DNA from: Syntrophomonas sp. | GTDB taxonomy: Bacteria; Bacillota; Syntrophomonadia; Syntrophomonadales; Syntrophomonadaceae | DNA length: 64,000 nt | Reading direction: 5' to 3' | Assembly (NCBI GenBank): GCA_016841425.1 | Contig: JAENZE010000006.1 | Location: 8,362 to 72,361, forward strand | Shown: in pieces, positions 45,823 through 54,413 of the stretch | How the letters are laid out: each line of letters opens with the position of its first letter | Position numbering within the stretch: position 1 is the first letter of the stretch | Program-made: the position numbers and the translations under genes | The notes under the pieces: model-generated | Database searches by the model: none | The model's input: the letters and a program-made list of their open reading frames with translations, nothing else | What the model was told of the DNA's origin: nothing

Positions 45823-46603
45823 CCCCTATCACACCCTGGATTGATTTTTCGATTCTAAGCAAACGAGTTTCAATAGTGGCATCTATCTGTCCCTCTTCAC
45901 CGTCGATGATGCAGCCCCCAGTTGATACTCTTTTATCCGCCTGCACATCAAAGTCCACCAATTTGTTGTGTTTATCTGTAATCTTTCCGGTGTTTACTGC
46001 ATCCAGTACCTGCAGGACTTCCCGGGGATTTATACGAACCGATATATTTTCTGTTTTATCCAGATAAGTTAGGGCTTCACCTATAACATTTGTAACTATA
46101 TCGGGATTAGTTTTAATCTCTCCGCCAATCACTCTTTGTGTTATGGCCATCACCAGCCGCATCATGTCGGGTTCAGCCGTCCGCAGGATTTCCATTTTGG
46201 CCTTGCCAGCTTTTTCTATGATTTGCTCGCTCTCCTGCCGGGCTTGTATCAGGGTTTCATCAATTTCCTGTCGAGCCTGTTCCAGCCCCTCTTCGTACCC
46301 TCTTTTCAGGTTTTCGGCTCTGATTAGCTCTGCTTCTTCCCGAGCCTCAGCTATAATACTGCTGGCTTCTTCCTTCGCTTTTTCCAGCAAATCGATAATC
46401 ATGCTCTCTGTTTCCCGCAGGATAGATTCACTCTCTACTCTTATCTGATCTAACTCATCGGTCTTTAATTTGTTGATTTTGGACATTTTGCCATTACTGC
46501 GTTCATATTTCTCCTGCAGTTCTCGGAGTTCGTCTATTTGAATAACCTTGGGCTGGGAAACATATACTGTGGAACCCTTTATAACCCTAGACAATAATCT
46601 CAT
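45815..46603 (-). CDS. fliH: Flagellar assembly protein FliH
   Basis: About 262 residues; a regulator of FliI. Long charged coiled coil with Glu/Ala-rich repeats (~60-130, IIAEAREEAELIRAENLKRGYEEGLEQARQ) and a C-terminal domain (VMAITQRVIGGEIKTNPDIVTNVIGEAL...VRINPREVLQVLDAV...GGCIIDGEEGQIDATIETRLLRIEKSIQ) that is the FliH/YscL signature. The start is uncertain: ATG 46603 has its GGAGG directly adjacent, TTG 46594 has it nine bases away and TTG 46621 has AGGAG nine bases away. Confidence 0.9.
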   Translation of the reverse strand: MRLLSRVIKGSTVYVSQPKVIQIDELRELQEKYERSNGKMSKINKLKTDELDQIRVESESILRETESMIIDLLEKAKEEASSIIAEAREEAELIRAENLKRGYEEGLEQARQEIDETLIQARQESEQIIEKAGKAKMEILRTAEPDMMRLVMAITQRVIGGEIKTNPDIVTNVIGEALTYLDKTENISVRINPREVLQVLDAVNTGKITDKHNKLVDFDVQADKRVSTGGCIIDGEEGQIDATIETRLLRIEKSIQGVIGDE

Positions 46604-47597
46604 CTCCTCCGCCTCTGGCAATAACTATTTCTCCTACTTCTTCCAGCCTGCGTATAGTATTAACTACCCTCTGCTGTGCTTCTTCAACATCCCTCAGCCT
46701 TACCGGACCCATAAATTCCATATCTTCTTTCAGCATATCGGCAGCCCGGGCAGACATATTGCCAAATATTTTCTGAGCTACTTCCGCACTAGAGCCCTTT
46801 AATGCCAGGGATAGATCCTGAGAATCTACCTCCCTTAGCACCCTCTGGACCGAACGGTCATCGATCATAACTATATCCTCAAATACAAACATCAGTTTTT
46901 TAATTTCTTCCGCCAATTCAGGATCTTGAATTTCCAGAGCTTCCATGATGGTCTTTTCAGTCCCTCTATCTACCCTATTGATAATTTCCACCACTGCTTT
47001 GATACCTCCAGCATTGGTAAGTTCCTGGGGGGCAATGGATGACAGTTTCCGTTCTAAGACGCTTTCAATTTCTTTTATAACCTCAGGTGATGTAGTATCC
47101 ATTACAGCTATACGTTTAGCTACTTCAGACTGCCTCTCCGGCGTTAGTGAAGATAATACCAGAGATGCTTGTTCAGGATCCAAATAGGCTAGTATTAGAG
47201 CAATGGTTTGGGGATGTTCACCCTGGATAAAGTTTAATAACTGTGCAGGTTCTGTTTTTCTCATAAAATCAAATGGCCTAACCTGTAATGATGCTGATAT
47301 ACGGGTAATAATTTCCAGGGTTTTTTCCTGGCCGTATGCTTTTTCCAGAACCTCCTTGGCGTACGCAATCCCCCCCTGCCCGATAAACTGTCGGGCTAAA
47401 CACATCTCGAAAAATTCCCGGTTTAGATCATCTATCTTTTCTGGCTGAACACGACGCACATTGGCTATCTCCAGCGTCAGCTGCTCTATCTCCTCTTCTT
47501 TCAGATGCTTGAAAATCTGAGCTGACCTTTCTGGTCCCAGGAAAATGAGGAAATTTGCTGCCTTCTGTTTTCCACTTAACCCTCTTTTACTCGCCAA
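46587..47597 (-). CDS. fliG: Flagellar motor switch protein FliG
   Basis: A 336-residue C-ring protein contacting the stators. It begins ASKRGLSGKQKAANFLIFLGPERSAQIFKHL; the middle carries FIQGEHPQTIALILAYLDPEQASLVLSSL (EHPQTIA is diagnostic) and the C-terminal torque helix holds DLSLALKGSSAEVAQKIFGNMSARAADML and the RLRDVEEAQQ charged stretch. I take TTG 47597, five bases after AGAGGTGA; a GTG at 47606 overlaps fliF. Confidence 0.96.
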   Translation of the reverse strand: MASKRGLSGKQKAANFLIFLGPERSAQIFKHLKEEEIEQLTLEIANVRRVQPEKIDDLNREFFEMCLARQFIGQGGIAYAKEVLEKAYGQEKTLEIITRISASLQVRPFDFMRKTEPAQLLNFIQGEHPQTIALILAYLDPEQASLVLSSLTPERQSEVAKRIAVMDTTSPEVIKEIESVLERKLSSIAPQELTNAGGIKAVVEIINRVDRGTEKTIMEALEIQDPELAEEIKKLMFVFEDIVMIDDRSVQRVLREVDSQDLSLALKGSSAEVAQKIFGNMSARAADMLKEDMEFMGPVRLRDVEEAQQRVVNTIRRLEEVGEIVIARGGGDEIIV

Positions 47598-47602
47598 TTG
47601 CT

Positions 47603-49228
47603 TCACCTCTGGTCGTCCAGCAACCAGGCTTTCACCACTTGTGCGGCTGCTTCAGGACTTTTATCTATTAGATTTTCAATTTCATCTTTTATTTTCTGTC
47701 TTTCCTTTTCCTCCGGGGTGAGGGCTTTTTCTACCAGTTCCTGCATGCTGATCTCTTCTCCAACCGTCGCATCGAAACCATTCCTCGCAGGTTTACCCTC
47801 TAAAACTTCTCTATTTTTCCTGGTGGCCAGTATAATGATCGTTAGTAACAAGAGTGCAAACCCTGCAAAGAGATATGGCAATAACGGTGATGCCATCAGT
47901 TTGTCCAACCAACTCAGAGTAACGGGTTCGGGCTCAGGTTCTGTATAAAAATCTATAAATTCTACTGAAATGTTCTCATCCAGGCTAACATTTTCATCAC
48001 TGCGATTTTCTCTAAGCCCACAGGCAGCTGCTACAATATTTCTTATTTTTTGTGCTCTTTCTTCATTGGTCTCGCCCAGATTAGCTTTCGAGGCTCCTTC
48101 ATTATCTACGAATACGGACGCAGTTAAATAATCGTATTTAACATCTCCCAGAGCGTATTGAGTAAGGGTTTCCGTCTTGTTAATCTCATAGTTGCTGGTT
48201 TCATCGCTCTTGTCATAGGAAGAGCTGCCACTTCCGGTATCAACTTCCTGATACTGAGGTATATTAGTATCGGTACCCGGGACTCCAGCGGTTTCACTAC
48301 TGTTAGTACTTGATTCTTTAATTATCTGTTCACTTCTAATAAATGGGCCGTCTGGATCGTGACTGTATTTTTCTGACGTCTCCTGGACACTGTTGAAGTT
48401 CAGTTCAACATTTACCCTGACCACTGAATTGTCTTTGCCCAGAGTCTTATCCAGCATTGTCTGTATCGCAGTCTGTTTAGCTGATTCATATGCCCTTTGC
48501 AGCTCCATCTGCATTCTAAGTAATTCTGTGCTATTACCTTCCCCTGACAAAACTACGCCATCTGAAAGCAGAGTGCCATATTGATCGACTATCACCACAT
48601 TTTCCGGATCCAGTCCTTCAACGCTATTGGCTACCAGATTTATGATCGACCGTACTTCTTTGGAACCTAATGCTGCTCCATTAATGGTATTTACTACTAC
48701 GGATGCTTTGGTGGGCTCTTCATTATCTGTAAACAGTGATTGTTCGGGGATCGCTATGTTCACTTTAGCAGCCTGAACGTTATCCAATCTCTGTATAGTT
48801 CGGGCTAGTTCTCCCTGAAGAGCCTCCCGATACTTAACCTTTTTATCAGTTTGGGTTTCGCCAAAATTGCTTTCCTGAAATAGCTCAAAACCAACTTCAC
48901 CTTGCGGTAAATCTACACTTGCCAGTTTAAGGCGAGTAGTATATTTGACTTCCGTGGGTACCATTATTGTGCTGCCGTTATCCATAAGCTGATACCTAAT
49001 TTTTTCTTCATCCAGTTTTTCAACTATGGCTGCAGCATCCTTTTGGTTCAAATCGGTATATAAAACCTCAAATTTGCTTTCTCCACTCTGTTTTACGAGA
49101 AATATCAGGGTGCTCAATAGAAACAGGGCTGCTCCTGCTGCAAGAACTTTTTGATTGAGACTTAATTTCAACCAGCTTTCTCTGGCTTGACCGGCTGATT
49201 GCTTAAACATGTTCACAAAACTATCCAT
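47603..49228 (-). CDS. fliF: Flagellar MS-ring protein FliF
   Basis: A 541-residue membrane ring protein with two helices (~25-45 and ~445-465). The periplasmic-type ring-building region carries EVLYTDLNQKDAAAIVEKLDEEKIRYQL and EGELARTIQRLDNVQAAKVNIAIPE-like sequence (ALQGELARTIQRLDNVQAAKVNIAIPEQSLF); the C-terminal tail (EEISMQELVEKALTPEEKERQ) binds FliG. It lies 26 bp after fliE. Confidence 0.97.
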   Translation of the reverse strand: MDSFVNMFKQSAGQARESWLKLSLNQKVLAAGAALFLLSTLIFLVKQSGESKFEVLYTDLNQKDAAAIVEKLDEEKIRYQLMDNGSTIMVPTEVKYTTRLKLASVDLPQGEVGFELFQESNFGETQTDKKVKYREALQGELARTIQRLDNVQAAKVNIAIPEQSLFTDNEEPTKASVVVNTINGAALGSKEVRSIINLVANSVEGLDPENVVIVDQYGTLLSDGVVLSGEGNSTELLRMQMELQRAYESAKQTAIQTMLDKTLGKDNSVVRVNVELNFNSVQETSEKYSHDPDGPFIRSEQIIKESSTNSSETAGVPGTDTNIPQYQEVDTGSGSSSYDKSDETSNYEINKTETLTQYALGDVKYDYLTASVFVDNEGASKANLGETNEERAQKIRNIVAAACGLRENRSDENVSLDENISVEFIDFYTEPEPEPVTLSWLDKLMASPLLPYLFAGFALLLLTIIILATRKNREVLEGKPARNGFDATVGEEISMQELVEKALTPEEKERQKIKDEIENLIDKSPEAAAQVVKAWLLDDQR

Positions 49229-49254
49229 CCCTTAACTCCCAACCAAGATTCTTT

Positions 49255-49566
49255 CTATACCTGCATTCTCATGATCTCTTCATAGGCGCTTACCAGTTTA
49301 TTTCTTATTTCGACTGTAAGCTGCAGTGCCAAAATAGCTTTCTCGTAAGCAATAGTGGTATTGTGCAGGTATTCATTATTACCCATTGCCAGATTTAATG
49401 CACTTTGTGAGGCTTCTTGCTGGTAGTTATTTACTTCGTTCAGTGCTTCCTTAAGATAATTCATAAAGTTTTTACTGTTAGATCCATCAACACCCTGGCC
49501 AGGATTGATGATGGTATTTGGTTTAAGATTTATTATTCCTACGCTGCTAGCGTCAATGATACTCAT
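49255..49566 (-). CDS. fliE: Flagellar hook-basal body protein FliE
   Basis: A 103-residue rod adaptor between MS ring and rod. FMNYLKEALNEVNNYQQEASQSALNLAMGNNEYLHNTTIAYEKAILALQLTVEIRNKLVSAYEEIMRMQV is the family consensus, ending in the invariant MRMQV-like tail. It sits between flgC and fliF, the conserved order. Confidence 0.95.
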   Translation of the reverse strand: MSIIDASSVGIINLKPNTIINPGQGVDGSNSKNFMNYLKEALNEVNNYQQEASQSALNLAMGNNEYLHNTTIAYEKAILALQLTVEIRNKLVSAYEEIMRMQV

Positions 49567-49585
49567 TTGTATTAATCAGCCCCCT

Positions 49586-50044
49586 CTAACTTCCGATATC
49601 CAGGGCTCGCAAAGCCATATTTTTGCTGGCTTCTATGACTTTCGCATTAGCCTCGTATGCTTTGGTTGAAGAGATCATATTAATCATCTCTTCAACTACA
49701 TTTACATTAGGGTATTTTACGTAACCATCTTCATCAGCATCCGGATTCCCAGGTTCATATAACACCCGGAAAGGTACGTCGGTTTCATCGAGTTCCTTTA
49801 TAGCTTTAACTTCCACCCCTCCACCGGAAACCGCGTATTGTTTTTCCAACATACCCCGGAAGACACTCTTGGGGTATTGTGCCTCTCGAGCCTGGAAAAC
49901 CACTACTTGCCTTTTATATGGACCGGTGCCATCTGCCTTTCTGGTAGTTTCAGCATTAGCCATGTTATTAGCAATAGTGTCCATCCTTAGTCTCTGAGCA
50001 GTTAAGCCCGAAGCACTTACATCTATACAGTTGAGAAATTTCAT
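49586..50044 (-). CDS. flgC: Flagellar basal-body rod protein FlgC
   Basis: A 152-residue proximal rod protein: N-terminal CIDVSASGLTAQRLRMDTIANNMANAETTRKADGTGPYKRQVVVF and C-terminal YVKYPNVNVVEEMINMISSTKAYEANAKVIEASKNMALRALDIG. Both blocks are typical FlgC. Confidence 0.96.
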   Translation of the reverse strand: MKFLNCIDVSASGLTAQRLRMDTIANNMANAETTRKADGTGPYKRQVVVFQAREAQYPKSVFRGMLEKQYAVSGGGVEVKAIKELDETDVPFRVLYEPGNPDADEDGYVKYPNVNVVEEMINMISSTKAYEANAKVIEASKNMALRALDIGS

Positions 50045-50050
50045 AACTAT

Positions 50051-50470
50051 CTAACCTCTTTCTATGGCTAATCTGAGCAGCTTGATTTCGCTGCTGATAC
50101 TCTGACCCATGGCATCATAATAGATTTTATTTTTAGCCAGTTCAGCCATTTCCACATCGATATCAACGTTATTGCCATCATTACGATAGCTGCTATTATC
50201 GCATGGATTTATCTCTGCTTGTATTGCCCCAATACCAGGACTTTTAGAACTCATCATATGTCTTTTATCGGTTAAACTCAGTTTGACATGAGTTTTTTCT
50301 TTTTGTAGGACATTTTTTATTTTTTCCGAGAAAACTACCTCACTTTTTTTGAAACCTGGGGTATCTACATTTGCTATGTTGTTGGCAATGACTTCGTTGC
50401 GCAAACTCGCGGCATCCATCGCTTTAACCAGCAATTGCTCGCTTCCTGAATTTAATATTTTATCGAGCAT
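50051..50470 (-). CDS. flgB: Flagellar basal-body rod protein FlgB
   Basis: A 139-residue rod protein and the first gene of the fla/che operon. MDAASLRNEVIANNIANVDTPGFKKSEVVFSEKIKNVL is the family signature; the C-terminal VDIDVEMAELAKNKIYYDAMGQSISSEIKLLRLAI closes it. ATG 50470 lies six bases after GAGGGG; an ATG two codons upstream abuts that site directly and is less likely. A 13-bp palindrome and a weak TTGAAA promoter candidate lie in the leader. Confidence 0.95.
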   Translation of the reverse strand: MLDKILNSGSEQLLVKAMDAASLRNEVIANNIANVDTPGFKKSEVVFSEKIKNVLQKEKTHVKLSLTDKRHMMSSKSPGIGAIQAEINPCDNSSYRNDGNNVDIDVEMAELAKNKIYYDAMGQSISSEIKLLRLAIERG

Positions 50471-50611
50471 TTTCATCCCCTCTTTCCCTACTATATGTAC
50501 AATTTAGTCTCTTCGACTTTAATTGTTTCAATTCCTTCTTTAATTATTAAAATGGGGCTTTGTTCCCGGGCCTACTAGTAAAATAGTTGGTATCTTAGGA
50601 CCTTATGGCAC

Positions 50612-50645
50612 AAAAAAATTAAGGCTAACCTGACTGGTTAGCCTT
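50612..50645 (-). terminator. Intrinsic terminator after codY
   Basis: Minus strand AAGGCTAACC, loop AGTCA, GGTTAGCCTT, then AATTTTTTT. A perfect 10-bp stem with a seven-T tract about 28 bases after codY. It separates the dprA-to-codY transcription unit from the fla/che operon, so flgB needs its own promoter within 50477-50610; only a weak candidate (TTGAAA at 50526-50531) is seen there. Confidence 0.9.
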
Positions 50646-50672
50646 ATTAGAATCTGGGATAAAATTATTTAC

Positions 50673-51458
50673 CTATGCTCTGCGAAGTTCTTCAAAAAGA
50701 TAGTCATTCAGTACCTTTATGTATGTCCCTTTCATTCCCAGAGATCTCGATTCAATTACTCCTGCACTTTCAAATTTTCTCAGGGCACTGACAATAACTG
50801 AACGGGTTATACCCACTTTATCGGCTATTCTGCTCGCGACCAGTAAACCTTCGGTCCCATCTAATTCAGCCATAATATGCTCTATTGCTCCTTTTTCCGA
50901 ATAGGACAGGGTGGCCAGTGCAATTTGTACTGAAGCTTTTTTGCGAGCTTGTTCTTCAATGCGTTCAGACGTCATACGCATTATTTCATTGGCAACCACA
51001 ATTGCACCATATTCTGCCAGAACAATATCTTCATCAGTAAATCTTTCATTATCCCTTACCAGGATAAGCGTTCCTATTCTCTTGGCACCCCCGAATACCG
51101 GGGTTATAGACCAAAGTCTATGAGAACAGTTGCATTCCCCATAATTAAAATTAAACAGGCATTTGCGACCAGGTTCAAGAGAAACATTGGTTTGGGTCTC
51201 CTGAATATTGGTAAACTCCTGGTTAAAACTTTCCGGAAATCTTTCCACATGACTTTTCAGCTCATTTATTCCCGTACATGGTACTTTTTCATGAAACGCA
51301 TAACCAGATACCTGCCCTCTCCTGCCGACTATATAAACGCTGCATTCGAGGTTATAAGCTAAAACATCAGCTATTTCATAAAAATTTACAGGATTCCCCC
51401 CTATTTTTTGAAGTGTTTTATTTATCGAACGCGATTTTTCTAACAGAGTCTTTGCCAC
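50673..51458 (-). CDS. codY: GTP-sensing pleiotropic repressor CodY
   Basis: A 261-residue global regulator that senses branched-chain amino acids and GTP. N-terminal GAF domain (ISSLEAV-type region here IADVLAYNLECSVYIVGRRGQVSGYAF...), central KRIGTLILVRDNERFTDEDIVLAEYGAIVVANEIMR, and a C-terminal winged helix (~205-250; LLVASRIADKVGITRSVIVSALRKFESAGVIESRSLGMKGTYIKVLN). GTG start after AGGAGG. As in Bacillus it lies between hslU and the fla/che operon, which CodY represses in Bacillus. Confidence 0.97.
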   Translation of the reverse strand: MAKTLLEKSRSINKTLQKIGGNPVNFYEIADVLAYNLECSVYIVGRRGQVSGYAFHEKVPCTGINELKSHVERFPESFNQEFTNIQETQTNVSLEPGRKCLFNFNYGECNCSHRLWSITPVFGGAKRIGTLILVRDNERFTDEDIVLAEYGAIVVANEIMRMTSERIEEQARKKASVQIALATLSYSEKGAIEHIMAELDGTEGLLVASRIADKVGITRSVIVSALRKFESAGVIESRSLGMKGTYIKVLNDYLFEELRRA

Positions 51459-51470
51459 TTCAATTACCTC

Positions 51471-52871
51471 CTATAAAATATATCGACTCAGATCATCATC
51501 TTGTAAAATGGGTTGCAGCCTCTTGTTAACATAAGTTTTATCAATTACTATTTCCTGTTCCGTCATATCCGGAGCATCAAACATAAGCTCCTCCAAAACT
51601 TTTTCCATAACCGTATGCAGTCTTCGAGCTCCTATATTCTCAGTTCTGGCATTAACTGAATAGGCTATTTCAGCAATGTATGAAATCGCTTCATCAGTAA
51701 GGTCTACTTTCAAGTGTTCAGTAGATAGTAATGCTATATACTGCTTTACCAGAGAATTATGAGGTTCGGTTAGAATTCTGGTAAGATCTTGTTCTGTTAG
51801 ACTCTCCAGCTCAACTCTTATGGGAAATCTACCCTGCAGCTCTGGTATTAAGTCAGATGGCTTGCTTACATGAAAGGCTCCCGCAGCTATAAACAGTACA
51901 TGGTCAGTTTTCACCGGCCCATATTTAGTTGTAACTGTTGCTCCTTCAACGATTGGCAAAATATCCCTCTGTACCCCCCCTCGTGATACATCAGGACCAT
52001 GTGTGCTGTCTTTTCCAGCTATTTTGTCAATCTCATCCAGAAATATTATACCATCCTGCTCTACTCTATTAATAGCCACCCGATAGACTTCATCAAGGTC
52101 TATCAACTGCTGCGCTTCTTCAGCGGTAAGTATCTTCCTGGCCTCCGATATAGTCACTTTTCTTTTCTTCTTGTTCTTGGGTATAATATTACTAAACATG
52201 TCTTGCAGGTTAACGCCCATTTCCTCCACCCCGGAACCAGAAATAATTTCCATAAATGAAGGAGTCTTTTCCTCCACTTCCACTTCAATGACCTCATCTT
52301 CCATTTCCAACCGGGAGACTTTTTGTCTGAGTATCTCCCTCTGCTGATCTATTTGTTTCCGCCTGGGATCATCTTCTTCAACTATTTCTTGTCCACTATC
52401 ACCTGGACTCAAAAATAATTCCAGTGGGTTATTAGGAACTCTTTTCTTTTTCCGGGGTAAAGGAAGAATATAATCAACAATGCGCTCCTCTGCCATTATT
52501 TTGCCTTTGTCCTCCACCTCCTCAAGTTTCTCTTGTTTAACCATGCGAATAGATGTTTCAACTAAATCTCTAATCATAGAGTCTACATCTCGACCCACAT
52601 ATCCAACTTCAGTAAACTTGCTGGCCTCCACCTTAATAAAAGGTGCCCTCACCATTCTGGCTAACCTCCTGGCTATTTCCGTTTTGCCTACCCCGGTGGG
52701 ACCAATCATTATTATATTTTTCGGATATATCTCTTCCCGCAGTTCTCCTGAAAGCTTCTTTCTGCGATATCTATTCCGCAGAGCAATGGCGACCGCCTTT
52801 TTTGCCTCATTTTGCCCAATAATATGTTTATCCAGCTCCAATACTATTTCTCGAGGGGTAAGATTATGCAG
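51471..52871 (-). CDS. hslU: HslU/ClpY ATPase subunit, probable CTG start
   Basis: The AAA+ unfoldase of the HslUV protease. Walker A in [21 protein letters not shown], the I domain (~110-235), Walker [14 protein letters not shown], and the C-terminal [41 protein letters not shown] tail that inserts into HslV. The conserved N-terminal [21 protein letters not shown] is only complete when translation starts upstream of the first TTG (52841). In that extension the only initiator-like codon is CTG at 52869-52871, eight bases after a perfect AGGAGG (52880-52885), giving 466 residues beginning (M)[12 protein letters not shown] at 52872-52874 is a less likely alternative. Confidence 0.93.
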   Translation of the reverse strand: MHNLTPREIVLELDKHIIGQNEAKKAVAIALRNRYRRKKLSGELREEIYPKNIIMIGPTGVGKTEIARRLARMVRAPFIKVEASKFTEVGYVGRDVDSMIRDLVETSIRMVKQEKLEEVEDKGKIMAEERIVDYILPLPRKKKRVPNNPLELFLSPGDSGQEIVEEDDPRRKQIDQQREILRQKVSRLEMEDEVIEVEVEEKTPSFMEIISGSGVEEMGVNLQDMFSNIIPKNKKKRKVTISEARKILTAEEAQQLIDLDEVYRVAINRVEQDGIIFLDEIDKIAGKDSTHGPDVSRGGVQRDILPIVEGATVTTKYGPVKTDHVLFIAAGAFHVSKPSDLIPELQGRFPIRVELESLTEQDLTRILTEPHNSLVKQYIALLSTEHLKVDLTDEAISYIAEIAYSVNARTENIGARRLHTVMEKVLEELMFDAPDMTEQEIVIDKTYVNKRLQPILQDDDLSRYIL

Positions 52872-52902
52872 TATTAACGCCTCCTAACTGTCCAGTTTTT
52901 TC

Positions 52903-53436
52903 TTAATCCAATACTTCTACTGTAATATGATTATTGGTATACACACAGATTTCAGAAGCTATCATCATTGCCTCACGAACAATATCCCCTGAGCTCAGAT
53001 CAGTAAATTTGCACATAGCCCTGGCTGCTGCCAGTGCATAAGACCCTCCCGAGCCTATAGCCAGTATGTCATCGTCAGGTTCAATTAATTCGCCGCTTCC
53101 AGAAATCATAAACATTTTTTCATCATCGGCCACGATAAGTAATGCTTCTAATTTCCTTAGCACTCGATCCGAACGCCATTCTTTAGCCAATTCAACCGCT
53201 GCTCGAGTTAAATTACCTCCATACTCTTTTAATTTGTCTTCAAATTTGGCAAAGAGGGTGAAAGCATCAGCAACTGACCCGGCAAAGCCCGCCAGCACTC
53301 TACCCTCATAGAGCCTTCGAACTTTACTGGCGTTATGTTTCATTACTGTGTTCTGACCAAATGTTACCTGTCCATCTCCGGCCAGGGCAGTCTTCCCATT
53401 TTTTCTTACAGCTATTATGGTTGTTGCTTTAAACAT
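52903..53436 (-). CDS. hslV: HslV/ClpQ protease subunit
   Basis: A 177-residue N-terminal-threonine protease of the proteasome family. The start [41 protein letters not shown] holds the Thr at the mature N-terminus, the GDGQVT block and the catalytic Lys; [20 protein letters not shown] and [16 protein letters not shown] follow. It pairs with HslU. It lies directly after xerC, with three bases between. Confidence 0.97.
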   Translation of the reverse strand: MFKATTIIAVRKNGKTALAGDGQVTFGQNTVMKHNASKVRRLYEGRVLAGFAGSVADAFTLFAKFEDKLKEYGGNLTRAAVELAKEWRSDRVLRKLEALLIVADDEKMFMISGSGELIEPDDDILAIGSGGSYALAAARAMCKFTDLSSGDIVREAMMIASEICVYTNNHITVEVLD

Positions 53437-53439
53437 GGT

Positions 53440-54348
53440 TCACCTCCGGGGGAGAGAATTTTTGTGTATCTCTTTTATATTTTCACGGGTCAGGTGGGTA
53501 TAAATCTGGGTAGTTGACAATTTAACATGCCCCAGCAATTCCTGTACTGATCTTAAATCAGCCCCCGCATTTAACAAATGGGTAGCAAAAGAATGTCTCA
53601 TGGTATGGGGACTTATTTGCTGGGTAAGAGCAGTTTGCTGCATATATTTGTTAATAATATTTCTTACGCTGCGGGCAGATAATCTTTCTGCATTCCTATT
53701 CAGGAATACTGCCTCTGATGATTTTTTGTTTTTACTTAAAAGTCTGGCTCTATAATTCATATAATGCAAGACAGATTTTTTGGCTTCTCTTCCCAGCGGT
53801 ATTATTCTCTCTTTGCTTCCCTTTCCCATAACTTTAAGCAGTTCTTCTTCAAAATCTATATCTCTCACATTCATACCGACCAGTTCACTTACCCGCAACC
53901 CAGCCGCATAAAGGGTCTCCATTATGGCCCGGTCTCTACTTCCGAGTGTAGTCTGGATGTCCGGTGCATCCATTAACACCTGAATTTCCGGTGGATAGAG
54001 AAATTTGGGTAAACGTTTATCCTGTTTGGGCGTGGACACAGCCGCAATAGGATTGCTATCCAGTATTCCCTCCCGACAGAGATATCTGATATAGGATCTT
54101 AAAGCAGCCAATTTCCTGGCCATAGTGGCTCTGCTGAGTCCATTAGACTGAAGGTAGGCCAGGTAATCTCTTACTGTTTTGTGATTGACATATTCCTTCT
54201 CTAAATCTTTCCAGGTTACATTATACTTATCTGCCAAAAATATAAAAAATTGATGCAGATCATGTCTGTAACCGGATATGGTAAGATTGGAAGCACTCTT
54301 TTCAACCAGCAGGTGATTTAAAAAAGGATCTAAATATGTAACAAACAT
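53440..54348 (-). CDS. xerC: Tyrosine recombinase XerC/CodV
   Basis: A 302-residue site-specific recombinase for chromosome dimer resolution. N-terminal SAM-like domain (1-~90) and C-terminal catalytic domain with Arg in YAAGLRVSELVGMNVRDID, Lys in MGKGSKERIIPLG, HTMRHSFATHL, LLGHVKLSTTQIYTHL with the nucleophilic Tyr. Position before hslV corresponds to codV of Bacillus. Confidence 0.95.
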   Translation of the reverse strand: MFVTYLDPFLNHLLVEKSASNLTISGYRHDLHQFFIFLADKYNVTWKDLEKEYVNHKTVRDYLAYLQSNGLSRATMARKLAALRSYIRYLCREGILDSNPIAAVSTPKQDKRLPKFLYPPEIQVLMDAPDIQTTLGSRDRAIMETLYAAGLRVSELVGMNVRDIDFEEELLKVMGKGSKERIIPLGREAKKSVLHYMNYRARLLSKNKKSSEAVFLNRNAERLSARSVRNIINKYMQQTALTQQISPHTMRHSFATHLLNAGADLRSVQELLGHVKLSTTQIYTHLTRENIKEIHKNSLPRR

Positions 54349-54413
54349 ATTGTTGCACTCCTAATTTTTAGTCCTCTAGAAAAAATGCTAGCATATGCAG
54401 ACCGGTTTTACAA

